Position numbers and translations under genes: made by a program
The notes under the pieces: generated by a model
What the model was told of the DNA's origin: nothing
The model's database searches: none
Seen by the model: only the letters and a program-made list of their open reading frames with translations
In this document: positions 28,991 to 39,700 of the stretch, in pieces
Numbering within the stretch: position 1 is the first letter of the stretch
Layout of the letters: the number at the start of each line of letters is the position of its first letter
Source: Hermatobates lingyangjiaoensis
Lineage: Eukaryota; Arthropoda; Insecta; Hemiptera; Hermatobatidae
Assembly: GCA_026182355.1 (NCBI GenBank)
Contig: JAPFBL010000530.1
Coordinates: 72,501 to 136,500, forward strand
Direction: 5' to 3'
Length of the DNA: 64,000 nt

Positions 28991-30085
28991 ATTGAGAAGA
29001 TCTATTTTGAAATCCAAAAGGTATAACACGCGAAGAGCTTCTCATTTCCTTATTTGTTGGAATGAACACTGTTTGGGGATTATATGCTGATTAATGGCCA
29101 CTGCCTTCTTTATCCTCCGGGCTTATAAATATTAAAATTTCGCATAGAAGCGGCTGGGATATTTGCAGCTTTGCAGCAAAACTCACGTAGCCCTACCTTA
29201 ACCAGCTTAATAGCTATCTACGTATATAAATATCAGATTATTCCTTGATGTGTAAATATCTTCTGTGTTTCTTTGTCTTGAAGGAGATAAGAAAGTCATT
29301 GGAGATAGAAAAAAAAAGTCACTGATACGGTGCTTTTGTTTTGTGTATCAGATCGTTTTTTACAACTGGTAGCCTGATAGCAGTAACTGTTACTGATTTA
29401 GGTGACTTGTCAAAGAGCAGAAAACTGAAGACGGAAAATAAAGACAAGAAGATAAGGAAATCTTATCTTCTGGCCTGGCCAGAGATAAAATCGGGATTCT
29501 TAGAATAACTCGCTGGGCATTTACACAAGGACTTGAACTCAACAAAAAAAAAACAAAAAAAAAGTCCCCAGGTTTTGGGAAAAAAAATTTATAAAAATAA
29601 CCAATGTTCACAATATCACAATAAGCGACATATTTGTAATGCGTGTTGTATATTGGGGAGCCTGAGGTAATGTAGGAAACAGTTTCAGGCTAGTGTCGAA
29701 GAAGAAAAGGGGATGTTTTAGTTGGTAGTCTGGTTTACTGGGAGCCCAGTACAATGCGCATAAATGCATTTCACCTCCTTACATAAAAAAAAAACTACAA
29801 GTATAGCTAACGCAAATATGGCTATGCTTGTTTACCTCGTGGACATGGTAGACATTTGGTCTAAACACAAAACCGACATCGTTCTGTCCACTTACACCTT
29901 TTCTTCTTGCTCCGATCAGAGAGAATCTTTGTTCCAGTCTTCCACAGTCACACACTTTTATTTCATTTCAATGATTCAAACTATTTTCTCTTTCATCTTT
30001 AATTACAATTACTTTAAGTAAGACATTTTTGCAATTGATAAATTTAAGAACGAGATGAAAATGTTGAAGCTAATTCCTTACATCA
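28991..30085. other. Unclassified sequence
   Basis: Contains an 85-codon frame at 29764-30021 and others without family signatures. No element ends recognised. Confidence 0.4.
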
Positions 30086-30087
30086 AA

Positions 30088-30160
30088 TAAAAAAAATCTG
30101 GAGTGGCCTACACCCAACTATACTATAAGCAAACATCATATCATACTCCTTGGGAATTAT
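30088..30160 (-). repeat. Repeat Y
   Basis: AAAATCTGGAGTGGCCTACA then CCCAACTATACTATAAGC; complement of the 41316 copy. Confidence 0.65.
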
Positions 30161-30502
30161 ATATATAATGTCCCATTTTTATATAAATATCTAAATAGGA
30201 GATGTTTATTAGTCTTTTTATATTAGTTGTATATTTGGGCGGGTATCAAGAATTCCAGTAATGTTAACCGATTGATAGCATTATCCGTGATTACATTGAG
30301 CGGCGTCCACTGTATGTGAAATCCTCAACGAAAACAAGAACTGACTTTTTTTTGCCAACAGTTGTTAGATGCTGGACAGTACCCAAAAAGACTTTGATGG
30401 AATAACTAATCGACTCTTGTTTCCTTTGACATATGCGTATTAAATGTGAAGACGAGTTCGACCCCATGCATACATATGTGAACCCTTAAGTATGAGTACA
30501 AG

Positions 30503-31932
30503 CATAGGTTGGGTTACAGTGGCCGTCCCGAGAGAGAACACACACAGGCCGCAAGCTGGCCCCTTGTGATAGGTTAGGTTACAGTGGCCGTCCCGAGAGA
30601 GAACACACATAGGCTACAAGCCGGCCCCTTGTGATAGGTTAGGTTACAGTGGCCGTCCCGAGAGAGAACACACATAGGCCGCAAGCCGGCCCCTTGTGAT
30701 AGGTTAGGTTACAGTGGCCGTCCCGAGAAAGAAGACACATGGACCGCAAGCTGGCCTCTTGTGATAGGTTAGGTTACAGTGGCCGTCCCGAGAGAGAAGA
30801 CACATAGGCAGCAAGCCGGCCCCTTGTGATAGGTTAGGTTACAGTGGCCGTCCCGAGAGAGAAGACACATAGGCCGCAAGCCGGCCCCTTGTGATAGGTT
30901 AGGTTACAGTGGCCGTCCCGAGAGAGAAGACACATAGACCGCAAGCCGGCCCCTTGTGATAGGTTAGGTTACAGTGGCCGTCCCGAGAGAGAAGACACAT
31001 GGGCCGCAAGCTGGCCCCTTGTGATAGGTTAGGTTACAGTGGCCGTCCCGAGAGAGAACACACACAGGCCGCAAGCTGGCCCCTTGTGATAGGTTAGGTT
31101 ACAGTGGCCGTCCCGAGAGAGAAGACACATAGACCGCAAGCTGGCCCCTTGTGATAGGTTAGGTTACAGTGGCCGTCCCGAGAGAGGAGACACATAGACC
31201 GCAAGCTGGCCCCTTGTGATAGGTTAGGTTACAGTGGCCGTCCCGAGAGACAAGACACATAGACCGCAAGCTGGCCCCTTGTGATAGGTTAGGTTACAGT
31301 GGCCGTCCCGAGAGAGAAGACACATAGACCGCAAGCTGGCCCCTTGTGATAGGTTAGGTTACAGTGGCCGTCCCGAGAGAGGAGACACATAGGCCGCAAG
31401 CTGGCCCCTTGTGATAGGTTAGGTTACAGTGGCCGTCCCGAAAGAGAAGACACATAGGCCAGAAGCTGGCCTCTTGTGATAGGTTAGGTTATAGTGGCCG
31501 TCCCGAGAGAGAACACACATAGGCTACAAGCCGACCCCTTGTGATAGGTTAGGTTACAGTGGCCGTCCCGAGAGAGAAGACACATAGACCGCAAGCTGGC
31601 CCCTTGTGATAGGTTAGGTTACAGTGGCCGTCCCGAGAGAGAAGACACATAGACCGCAAGCTGGCCCCTTGTGATAGGTTAGGTTACAGTGGCCGTCCCG
31701 AGAGAGAAGACACATAGGCCGCAAGCTGGCCCCTTGTGATAGGTTAGGTTACAGTGGCCGTCCCGAGAGAGAACACACATAGGCTACAAGCCGGCCCCTT
31801 GTGATAGGTTAGGTTACAGTGGCCGTCCCGAGAGAGAACACACATAGGCCGCAAGCCGGCCCCTTGTGATAGGTTAGGTTACAGTGGCCGTCCCGAGAGA
31901 GAACACACATAGGCCACAAGCCGGCCCCTTGT
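30503..31932 (-). repeat. 65-bp tandem array, 22 units: LINE 3' tail satellite
   Basis: The start block GATAGGTTAGGTTACAGTGG recurs exactly every 65 bases from 30568 to 31868, plus a first unit at 30503, giving 22 units with no insertion or deletion. The unit is far more GC-rich than its surroundings. On the minus strand a unit reads AAGGGGCCGGCTTGCGGCCT, ATGTGTGTTCTCTCTCGGGA, CGGCCACTGTAACCTAACCT. The array follows directly the stop codon and a short spacer of the LINE at 31956-32162 on that strand, and matches the 3' tail of SINEs at 51097-51170 and 19045-19130. It is therefore an amplified LINE 3' untranslated region. Confidence 0.95.
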
Positions 31933-31955
31933 GATACCACAAAGAAGAATTGGGG

Positions 31956-32162
31956 CTATTCTCCCCAGTCCCTGGTCCACTCGAACCATCTCGAGAGAAC
32001 AATAAATCTAGACAGATCCCTGATACCAGTGGATGCTGAGTTCTCAAGATTGTCAAAGAAATATTCTCCTAGTGCTTCTTTTCTTCTTTGAGCCAAACCA
32101 GGGTATTGACAGAAAAAGTGAGGAACTGTCTCTTCCTCTTCCTTGTTCTGGCATGCCCTGCA
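31956..32162 (-). pseudogene. R1/I/Jockey-type LINE ORF2 C-terminus
   Basis: An unbroken 68-codon frame: CRACQNKEEEETVPHFFCQY, PGLAQRRKEALGEYFFDNLE, IRDLSRFIVLSRWFEWTRDW, then stop TAG at 31956. C-x2-C-x10-H-x2-C followed by PGLA--R is the C-terminal zinc-knuckle pattern ('C--C...T--H-F--CP-LA--R') found after the reverse transcriptase in non-LTR elements of the R1/I/Jockey group. It is 5'-truncated at about 32165 and carries no frameshift, so it is a young copy. Downstream are AATTCTTCTTTGTGGTATCA and the 65-bp array. This LINE is the likely partner that moved the SINEs. Confidence 0.85.
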
Positions 32163-32295
32163 AGAGTATAAGTATAACTCATATACTTATTAATTATAAG
32201 TATTAATAACTCTTAAAGGGATTTCACAATAATTGGAAAAATTGAACGGACGGGAGAATAACAGGTTTTATATTGTCATTAAAATTCGTCTATGA

Positions 32296-32690
32296 CAGTG
32301 GCATAATAACAATGAGGGGGGGTCTCCCCGGGTGTAATGTGCCAGGGGGCGGTATTTTGAGAGGTAAAAATAGAAAATATAAAAAAAATTAAAATAATAA
32401 AAAGCTAACAAAGTATCTGAAATTTTATACCAAAATGTGTTTTTAAGGCTGTAATTGCTTTTAAGTTTTATATTTGTGTAATACTGTTTTTAAATGAATT
32501 TTCAACTGTAATATTTGCAAATTAAAAAATAAATTTATTTTAAACTTTTCAAAACTATTTGTTTAATAGAGTTGAAAATTTATTACATTTATTTACGTAG
32601 CCAGTTAATTTAATTAAACATTGTTTTTCTGGTTTGAATTATAAATTTCAAAAATATTTGTTAAACTAGGTACAGTCAAATAAATCCTCA
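32296..32690 (+). mobile_element. Repeat U, probable hAT-type non-autonomous element
   Basis: Starts CAGTGGCATAATAACAATGA after GTCTATGA, an nnnTAnnn-type flank, then a G-rich block with GGGGGCGGTATTTTGAGAGG. The body aligns with the complement of 59295-59660 (TGTAATATTTGCAAATTAAA; TTACGTAGCCAGTTAATTTA). The right end was not located. Confidence 0.6.
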
Positions 32691-32699
32691 GAATTTCAA

Positions 32700-33440
32700 C
32701 TTTCGTGATATTTTCAAATCATTATATTATGTTTAGTTATTTGTTAATAAAAGCATTATCAAACAATAAAAATTAAAAAGAAAAAAAATTGTAGGACATC
32801 TCACAAAATATAATAGAAAACACTTACTGTTTTGAACAGTCTCTAACCCTCCTACTTGTTTCTTGATAAGAATGCTTGCGTCACTGATGTGTGAATGTCG
32901 AAATAAAATCCACTGAAAAAAAAAACACAAATTTACAGTTTTATATCAGGAAAAATATTCTTCTTAAATAAAACTTTAAGTCTCAAATTTTTGTAAATTA
33001 TTCAAAAATGCTGAGTTTAGTTATTTTAAATCATCAAAGAATTCAAATAATGTTGATTACAATTAGTTATATGACTCCAAGTAATTGATTCAATTAATTA
33101 AATTGAGGATTAATTAATTATTCATGAGTTTGAAGGGAACTTTGCTTATACTGAAGTTAAATCTAAACTTCCCGAGACTTATGTTTTAAGAATGATGGTC
33201 TACTGCTTTCGAATAGAATTGAATCCACTTGTTTTGATTGTTTGGGTATGTTGCATTTGTACTTTTAAATAAAATTATAATAATTTTATTTTTAAAATAT
33301 AATGATTTATATGAAATATAAAAGTATTAAAGTATTACTTTTTTTTTATACTTTTGGTATAGAGTTTTCGAAGTAAATAACAGTTTTGATGTGGGTTGAA
33401 TTCAATTAAATTGGTTCGCAAGTTATTGTATCTGTACGTG
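32700..33440. other. AT-rich sequence, nothing recognised
   Basis: No structured feature. Confidence 0.4.
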
Positions 33441-33442
33441 CG

Positions 33443-33451
33443 TTCTGTATG

Positions 33452-33514
<63 letters not shown>

Positions 33515-33537
33515 CGAGTCTGTGCATGTGTGTGCTT

Positions 33538-33608
<71 letters not shown>
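33443..33608. repeat. (GT)n microsatellite, interrupted
   Basis: Two long GT runs (about 33453-33512 and 33544-33608) separated by AGCGAGTCTGTGCATG-type sequence. (ATA)n follows at 33680-33702. No link to a repeat family was seen. Confidence 0.97.
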
Positions 33609-33814
33609 ATAATCACGAGAAGAAATAACAGCTTATTATTCTTGAGCTGCATACAAAATTTTATCTCCAGAAAAGGTTCTATAATAATAATAATAATAAT
33701 ATTTTATTGAGTGTTAATTAATATAAAATCAATTAATAAAAAATCTTAATAATCTGAAATAAATGAGTTCAAAATTAAAGAAGAGTAAAACACAGATTAA
33801 AGAAACACTCTTAC

Positions 33815-34065
33815 AAATTCAAATTTTTGGGCAATTCGTCTTCAGGAGAAAATAGAGAAGGAGACCAAGCACGTTGAAAAGTTACTTGCCTTTGTGTCTA
33901 CAAACTGCTTGGTCGCTCTTTTTCTTTTCTCCTAAAAAAAGATTAGCCGAAAATTTGAGTTTATAAGTATGTTTCTTTAGTCTTCTTCGATTTTCAACTC
34001 TTATTAAGTTCCAGTTTGGATCGTTTTTTTGATTTTTATGTGAATAATCCAAAATAAAGGTTTAA
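33815..34065. repeat. Hammerhead family 4 palindrome, degenerate
   Basis: CTGAAGA on the minus strand (33839-33845) and GCCGAAAATTTGAGTTTATA on the plus strand (33946) mark opposite arms. The right-arm core reads CTAAAAAAAGA. Tail TCCAGTTTGGATCGTTTTTT. No TA tract remains. Confidence 0.65.
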
Positions 34066-34069
34066 GAAA

Positions 34070-34565
34070 GCTAAATAAAAGTATGTAAACAAAACAGAGT
34101 AGAATGATTAGCAATACAGCTGGGATTTAAAAATCAGGCTTACCACCCTAACTCTTCCCGAACTCAATCAATTAGTATCTAAAAATTCATTCAACAAAAT
34201 AATTAGGTTGGACAGCCTGGATTATATCACTGTTTTCTCATTATCCCCCGCCTTTTTTCAATATTGCCCCGTTTTTAGGTACGGGGATTAAATATTTTAC
34301 ACTATTGAACTAAAATTAGACGTAAAAAGTTACTTTTTTCCCTTCCGGAGATAAAAGACATAATTTTTTCCTTTAATGCATATTTTTATTAAGTCGCTTA
34401 TTCACAAAAAGAGAAACTGCCATTAAATGACTGACATATTAAGATCAAGATCTTAACCGATATAAACAACTAGTTTGATATCTGTTTATGTTTTCCATAA
34501 ATTTACACACAATTTGAGCCAAAATATAATAAATATATGCATTTTTTAATACTACTGAGGTTATT
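34070..34565. other. AT-rich sequence, nothing recognised
   Basis: No structured feature. Confidence 0.4.
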
Positions 34566-34570
34566 ATGAT

Positions 34571-35107
34571 TTACATTATTAGTATGAGAAACCTGTTTTG
34601 ATCGCTGTGTACCTTAGCTTTCCAGCCATAACACCAATAAATCAAATCAGGCTGATGATTTTTTGCTTGTTTCCCTTTCGTTACCCCCAGGTTAGCCACA
34701 AACAACTTGGGGGTGTCTAAGGTGGACCTCGTGAAGGCGGGCACCACGATGTTACGTCGCGCATTTGACCAATCAATTTACTCGCGCAATTCTACCAGGT
34801 TTCGAATGTCAAAACGGTTACAGTTATGCTGGCCCTGGTATATAAGAGGCTCTTACTTTTCTTATTTAGGAAGAGCGAAGGTCTTCTTTTTCCTCCCTAC
34901 ATCGTCTATATACTTTTTAAATTCCTGTGCGTGTGGCCATTTAAACGCATTCGGGTATACTTAATATGAGAAACCGTCGCACCTCGTACGAGCCTTCATA
35001 ACAGTTCAGTAGGTTAGTTGCCATAGAAGTTGGACAACGTCCGAAAGCACTCCAATAACTCCGGGTTCATCTTACGATGTACGACGGTTTCTCATACTAA
35101 TAATGTA
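34571..35107. mobile_element. Foldback element containing a LINE 3' end
   Basis: Outer inverted ends: TACATTATTAGTATGAGAAA at 34572 and its complement ending 35107. An inner pair uses AATATGAGAAACCGTCGCAC (34963) and GTACGACGGTTTCTCATA (35080-35097). Relative of 4673-4842. Between about 34600 and 34957 lies a minus-strand LINE end related to 39107-39700, probably inserted into the left arm. Confidence 0.7.
34862..34957 (-). pseudogene. LINE C-terminal fragment (family L3)
   Basis: Minus strand, 31 codons plus stop: YPNAFKWPHAQEFKKYIDDV, GRKKKTFALPK. It aligns with the end of the 39.1-kb copy (FLEYVYDIGKMKRVLAFPAV). Its 3' untranslated part (34600-34860) carries GCCTGATTTGATTTATTGGT and GCCATAACACC, matching GGCCTGATTTGATTTTTGAT and GGTTATATGGCC at 39645. 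Short but collinear, so the assignment is fairly sound. Confidence 0.6.
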
Positions 35108-35109
35108 AA

Positions 35110-36215
35110 ATATAACAATTAATTATATTATTATTAAACTATATTTTTATTATTAAAAGTCAGCCTGCCTTTGTTTTGCCAGGGTCACAAATAATAATTG
35201 AAATGAAAGTTTTTGACCTTACAACACTGATAAACGTTTTTGTCTCTTCTGTTTTGTAAAGTGCCTAATATAAACTTTAGGTAAAATTTAATTTGCTACA
35301 ATCAATCTATTCAAATTATATGCTTCGAAATATTATTCATGCTAATAAATAATCCTATCTATTTTCACAGTTCACGGGAAAATATTAGTGATTAGTTCAC
35401 TAATTCACAGTTATACGAAAAATGTTAGTCTTTTTTGCCTGTGTAAAGGGCCAATTTCAACACACAGAACTTCCTGTGTTCTTTTCTCTTCCTGTGAATG
35501 GCATTTCATTATTCTATCTGTAGAGTATAAAAAGAAAATGATTATAAAATTAAAATTATAATGGAATTAGAATTTTGCACTGTTTTTACATATACTATAT
35601 AAATATAGAAACGAGTTATTAAATTGCGAAATGATGTCAAATTTTTTGAAACACTCTTTATATAAAAAGATAAAATTACCTTTTATACAAAACCAATTGA
35701 AATTCTAGATACATTCCTTCTTGTGACATGAATAAGAACCAGTATGCAGAAACTCTATCATCTGCTTTTTATTTAACGTAGGGGTAAAGACTTCAAATAA
35801 ACTGCTCGAGAAATTCATCTCGCAGCGTTTTCTGCACTCCACTAATGAATCTCCATATTGTGGAGCTATTCCACCCCTATCTTAGTCTGTAGTCTCCTTA
35901 TTCGCTGTTTCAGCATAATTTCTTTCTTTTACTCTTTATCGATCTATTCTTATTCCAGACGCAAAAATTCAAACAACATTAGTTCCGTCACAACACAGAC
36001 ATTCAAGGTCTAGTGTTGATTAGTCATACTATTGAGTTTTACTGGGGTTCAAGTCTTTGTTTTTAAATTCCATATCCCTTAAAAACTAATCAATTGTAAT
36101 TGTCATTCAATTATATTTTTTTTTAAATCGAATTTTTCATTTTTTTTTTAATTTTTTCAATGTGTGCTAGATTTGGATTTAAATTTGAGTTCGTGTTAAT
36201 GTTCTACCTATGCTA
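35110..36215. other. AT-rich stretch, nothing recognised
   Basis: Just over 1 kb with no clear element or gene. Confidence 0.4.
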
Positions 36216-36221
36216 CGATTA

Positions 36222-36640
36222 AGACGATCACCGGCAAATATTATTCAAAGCTTTTGAACAAGTTCGACGTTGATTTGAAGCACAAACGGCTGCAATTGGC
36301 AAAGAAGAAAGTGCTGTTCTATTAAGACAATGCACGTGTGAACACTTGTCTAGTCACGATGGCCAAAATCCACGAATTGCATATTCTCCTGATTTAGCCC
36401 CCTGCGACTATTTTCTGTTTCCAAAACCTAAAGAAATGGCTGGGCGGTAAAAGATTTGAGTAGAATGAACAAGTCATTACCGAAACAAACGCGTATTTTG
36501 AGAGCTTTGAGAAAACGTATTATTTGGAGGGTATAAAAAAATTAGAAAAACGCTGGACTAAATGTATCGAGCTAAAAGGTGACTATGTAGAAAATAAAAT
36601 GTTTCTTTGCCGAAAAAATTTTGTTTTATTCAAAAAGTCA
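36222..36640 (+). pseudogene. mariner transposase C-terminal half, family M3 copy 1
   Basis: Reads TITGKYYSKLLNKFDVDLKH, LQLAKKKVLFY, a stop in place of H or Q, DNARVNTCLVTMAKIHEL, then frameshifts into AYSPDLAPCDYFLFPKPKEM and ESFEKTYYLEGIKKLEKRWT, KCIELKGDYVE. Both the DNA- and YSPDL-P-D catalytic blocks are present. The N-terminal half and first Asp are absent. The usual stop after GDYVE is lost and the frame reads on. A plus-strand terminal repeat (GTCACGGACTTATCAAACCC, then CCCTCGTA, ending 36664) follows. Same family as 56056-56355. Confidence 0.9.
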
Positions 36641-36664
36641 CGGACTTATCAAACCCCCCTCGTA
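36641..36664 (+). mobile_element. mariner M3 3' terminal inverted repeat
   Basis: GGACTTATCAAACCCCCCTC ending GTA. The mirror end at 56056 reads TACGAGAGCAGTTTGATAAG TCC. Establishes one border of the family. Confidence 0.75.
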
Positions 36665-36814
36665 AAAATAGTTAAATATATTATTTCGAAAAAAATCAAA
36701 ATAGGTTTCTTGAGAATTTGATCCAAAGAATTTTAAACTATTCCTGATTATAAGCCGACGTTTCGCCAAAAATTGTTCGACATTTAATTAGGTTTAGTAG
36801 GTATACTTTAGTAG

Positions 36815-36912
36815 GTTCAGTTGGGTTTTTGACTCTGACGAAGACCGCTTGTTACGGTTGAATGATCTTAGTGTTGTTTTCCCATTTCGTATTGTGGTTT
36901 GATCATTGATTA
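36815..36912 (+). repeat. Family 13 half-unit without (TA)n
   Basis: CAGTTGGGTTTTTGACTCTG, motif, TTGTTTTCCCATTTCGTATT, GTGGTTTGATCATTGATT. One of few copies not bordered by a TA tract. Confidence 0.85.
36835..36869 (+). ncRNA. Hammerhead-like motif, family 13, damaged
   Basis: CTGACGA, A, GACCG/CGGTT, then GAAT instead of GAAA, GATC, TT. A15.1 is lost, so likely inactive. Confidence 0.5.
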
Positions 36913-37394
36913 GGTTTATAATGGGGAGTAGTTAATTCTTTGAGATTACTACTCAATCTATGATTGAGTATCATACGATCTATGACCAAATGAGTATCTA
37001 CAAGAAACTCATTTCAAATTTTTAGAATCAATGAATGAGAATTTTCAATATATCATTTCAAAGTCTTATTCTTTACAAAACTGAAAATTTTGTCTTAAAG
37101 TATTACAAAACTGAAATTTTTAATTATCATCTACTTGACTGCCCTCTCTCTCAGATCTGGCTCCTTTGCGATCCATTTACTCATTTGTAAGTGTTGAACT
37201 TTTGATACCTGGGCCTCCCTTTTTTTTTTATTACTTTGCATAAGAATGTAAAAGTTTTTTAAACATGCGACTGTACAACGCTTGCCTCACTTTAGATAAC
37301 TTACTGAAACAGCCTAAAAACTTTTTACTTTTCACTTTTGAGAAAGATTTTAATACTTTGTTCTTGGCTTTCTTTTTTTAAAGAGAATATCTTT

Positions 37395-37500
37395 TTATCG
37401 GTCCAAGTTCTTTCATTTTTTTAGTGAAGAAAAAAAAGTTCTAAGTTCTCTGAGAGCATTGATCTAGCAATCAATTTTTTTTTGGGAATTCCCAAATACC
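37395..37500 (+). repeat. Repeat V
   Basis: AAAAAAGTTCTAAGTTCTCT, GAGAGCATTGATCTAGCAAT; mirrored at 53765-53850. Unclassified. Confidence 0.6.
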
Positions 37501-37519
37501 CAAAAACAGCATATCTTTT

Positions 37520-38569
37520 TTTTTTTTTAGATACAAAGAAACATATGGATATTATATAACTTTTTCGCGGGAACTAACTATGGTATTTTGATTATGATCA
37601 GGGCCTTTTTTTGGAATCTACCTCCCATATTTAGACTATTCTCTCCAAAAAGCTTCGAATGACGTGAAATAGAGTTTATAACGATTGCAGACTTCATCTC
37701 ATTTGTTCAAAAATCTATACACTTAATTCCAAATAGTACAGAATAAATGTGCCCGCCTTATAGCTAGGGCTCCATGGTACGCCAGAAATGTTGATATTCA
37801 ACATGATTTGAGTTTGGAATCTATCTATTCCTACATTGCTCGACTTGCCGGTAATGAAGACAAAAAACTTTCCACCCATCCAAATCTCCTTGTTTGGGAC
37901 TTAAATCCTACTTTCCTAATCCCACGATCCTCAAAGTTTCCTACTTAAACTAAAAATGATGACCACATGACTCCAAAAGTATACAGTACCTCAGAGAATG
38001 CAAAGTCTGAAGACCAAACGACCACGAAGACGACATATTCCCTCACTGACTAACTCCCTCATTCTTGACATTGTTTACTGACCCAACAAAAACAGCAGGA
38101 TGAGAATCTAGCAGTAGTGGGCCTCTGGTCCGGAACTGCTATTTACGACATGCACTGTTGTGCATGGTAATATTCGTTGGTCGTTGGTCGTTGGACACTT
38201 AATTTGACTTTATATATGTACAACTCAGTGCCTGTGGTATGTATATATTCTCTTACATACTTATGAACTTAGTGTTTCTCTTGCCATCGCTGGAAGAAGT
38301 TAAAGAATACTTTATAACTGAAACTTATTTAAATTTTCTCGACAAAGTTAATACTGTAATTTTGATAGTAATCTACTTTCCTATAACTTCGTTTTAATTT
38401 TGAAATAAAAAATATAAAGTTTTATGTTACAGTTTTATATTTACAGTCGTTTATTAATCTGAAAAAAATTTAAGCCTATCGGAACTATAGAAAATTGAAA
38501 TTGTTTTTGTTATGTGTAATTTATTATTAGAGTTGGGATTAAATTGTCCCCCGGGCAACGCCGAGTAGA
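37520..38569 (-). mobile_element. Helitron-like copy split by a LINE fragment
   Basis: The 5' end at 38569 (minus) reads TCTACTCGGCGTTGCCCGGG. The body block CATATGTTTCTTTGTATCTA, mirrored from 1165-1190, lies at 37530-37560. LINE copy c (37727-38210) sits between. Confidence 0.45.
37727..38210 (+). pseudogene. CR1/Jockey-like LINE C-terminus and 3' end, copy c
   Basis: The best copy: 37727-37948 is an unbroken frame, FQIVQNKCARLIARAPWYAR, NVDIQHDLSLESIYSYIARL, AGNEDKKLSTHPNLLVWDLN, then stop TAA. This is the conserved region downstream of the reverse transcriptase in CR1/Jockey-type elements. The 3' untranslated part has AGTAGTGGGCCTCTGGTCCG, GAACTGCTATTTACG and TTCGTTGGTCGTTGGTCGTT, with a duplicated TCGTTGG. 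Truncated upstream. Confidence 0.8.
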
Positions 38570-38574
38570 TTAGC

Positions 38575-39060
38575 TAGCAAAGTAAAGAAGAATTGTCAAA
38601 ATTAATTGCTGACTTCAAAAATGACCTGGTATTTTATGACACAGCAGAAATAAAAAAACAACAATAAAAAGTCATTAAAACCCCCCACTTTTTATGATTC
38701 TTAAGGAGAATAGTCCGTATTTGATGTTCCATGTTCGGAGAGGGTTTACTGAGAAGTTGTCAATTTCTAATCATACTGATTTTTATCAGTATGTACTTTA
38801 TTTTTAATTGAACGCGTTTATATTAACGAATCGTAAATTCTGTTTTTACAACTACCTTACACAAGTAAGGATTACAGAGGGATTAACACAGACATTAAAA
38901 GTGCTTTTCTTACCCCCGTTCTATTAAACCTTTAATGATGAGGGCCGAAAACGCTATCTTGTACCCTCAGATAGCAATAACATGTCATTCAATTAAACAA
39001 CTTATAATGGATTAATTATAAAAACAATACTTTATACTACCATGTTGTGATAATAATACC
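38575..39060. other. Unclassified sequence
   Basis: No element ends or coding signal. Confidence 0.4.
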
Positions 39061-39106
39061 AGATTGATAACAAAGTCGGTGGTTATAAAACATGACTGTC
39101 CATGTC

Positions 39107-39412
39107 AACCAGATCTTCACGGGCCACGGGGACTTCAATTCATACCTCCATAGATTCAATAAAAAGTTGAAAGTCCGATGTGTCCGTGTGGATCAGCCCC
39201 TGAGACAGTAAAGCACGTGCTTGAGGAATGTGAGCGTTTTTCCTTGCTACAGTGGAAGTTCATGCTTTGATACGGGAATGTTTGTAGTAAGTGCATACAA
39301 AAAGGCCTTCATTGATAAATACCGAGCCTCATTCCTCGAGTACGTTTACGATATAGGAAAAATGAAAAGAGTGCTTGCATTCCCAGCAGTGACCCAGGGG
39401 AGTCGAGTAAAA
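39107..39412 (+). pseudogene. R1/Jockey-type LINE C-terminus, family L3
   Basis: NQIFTGHGDFNSYLHRFNKK, LKVRC, a frameshift, then CPCGSAPETVKHVLEECERF, a further shift, and KAFIDKYRASFLEYVYDIGK, MKRVLAFPAVTQGSRVK with stop TGA at 39413. 'GHG-F--YL-RF ... C-CG---ET--H-L--C' is the C-terminal zinc-knuckle signature of non-LTR retrotransposons. It differs from the 31.9-kb LINE. Two frameshifts mark it as dead. Confidence 0.85.
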
Positions 39413-39700
39413 TGAAAGCCCCCCCCCCTCCCCCCCAATTTCCTGCTGGTAAGGTAAAAACTTAAGTATCAGGCAACTTATTTGTTCTAGATACCCGATT
39501 TCAGTATGCCGACTGATACTGACGCTGGTACTGATGCGTGATGTAAGTATTGATGCGCGCCGTAGTATCGTGTGGACCCGCCTCCGCGTGGTCACCTCGA
39601 GCACTTTGGAGTAATCTAAAGTGGCTAAAGGGCAGCACATTAAACTAGTCGGCCTGATTTGATTTTTGATGGTTATATGGCCGAAAGGCTTAGGAACACA
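39413..39700 (+). mobile_element. LINE L3 3' untranslated region
   Basis: Two C runs (39420-39436), then GTGGTCACCTCGAGCACTTT, AAAGGGCAGCACATTAA, GTCGGCCTGATTTGATTTTT and GGCCGAAAGGCTTAGG. Matched at 58820-59085 (plus) and 34600-34860 (minus). Confidence 0.7.

Noticed and set aside
30503..31932. CRISPR array or cellular satellite
   Set aside because: Units abut without spacers, the DNA is clearly eukaryotic, and the unit is the 3' tail of the adjoining LINE.
34750..34880. Promoter or solo LTR (TGTTACG start, CCAAT-type GACCAATCAA, TATATAAG)
   Set aside because: The minus strand of the same region encodes the LINE L3 C-terminus and its 3' untranslated part, collinear with 39.1-39.7 kb. No matching LTR end or target duplication was found.
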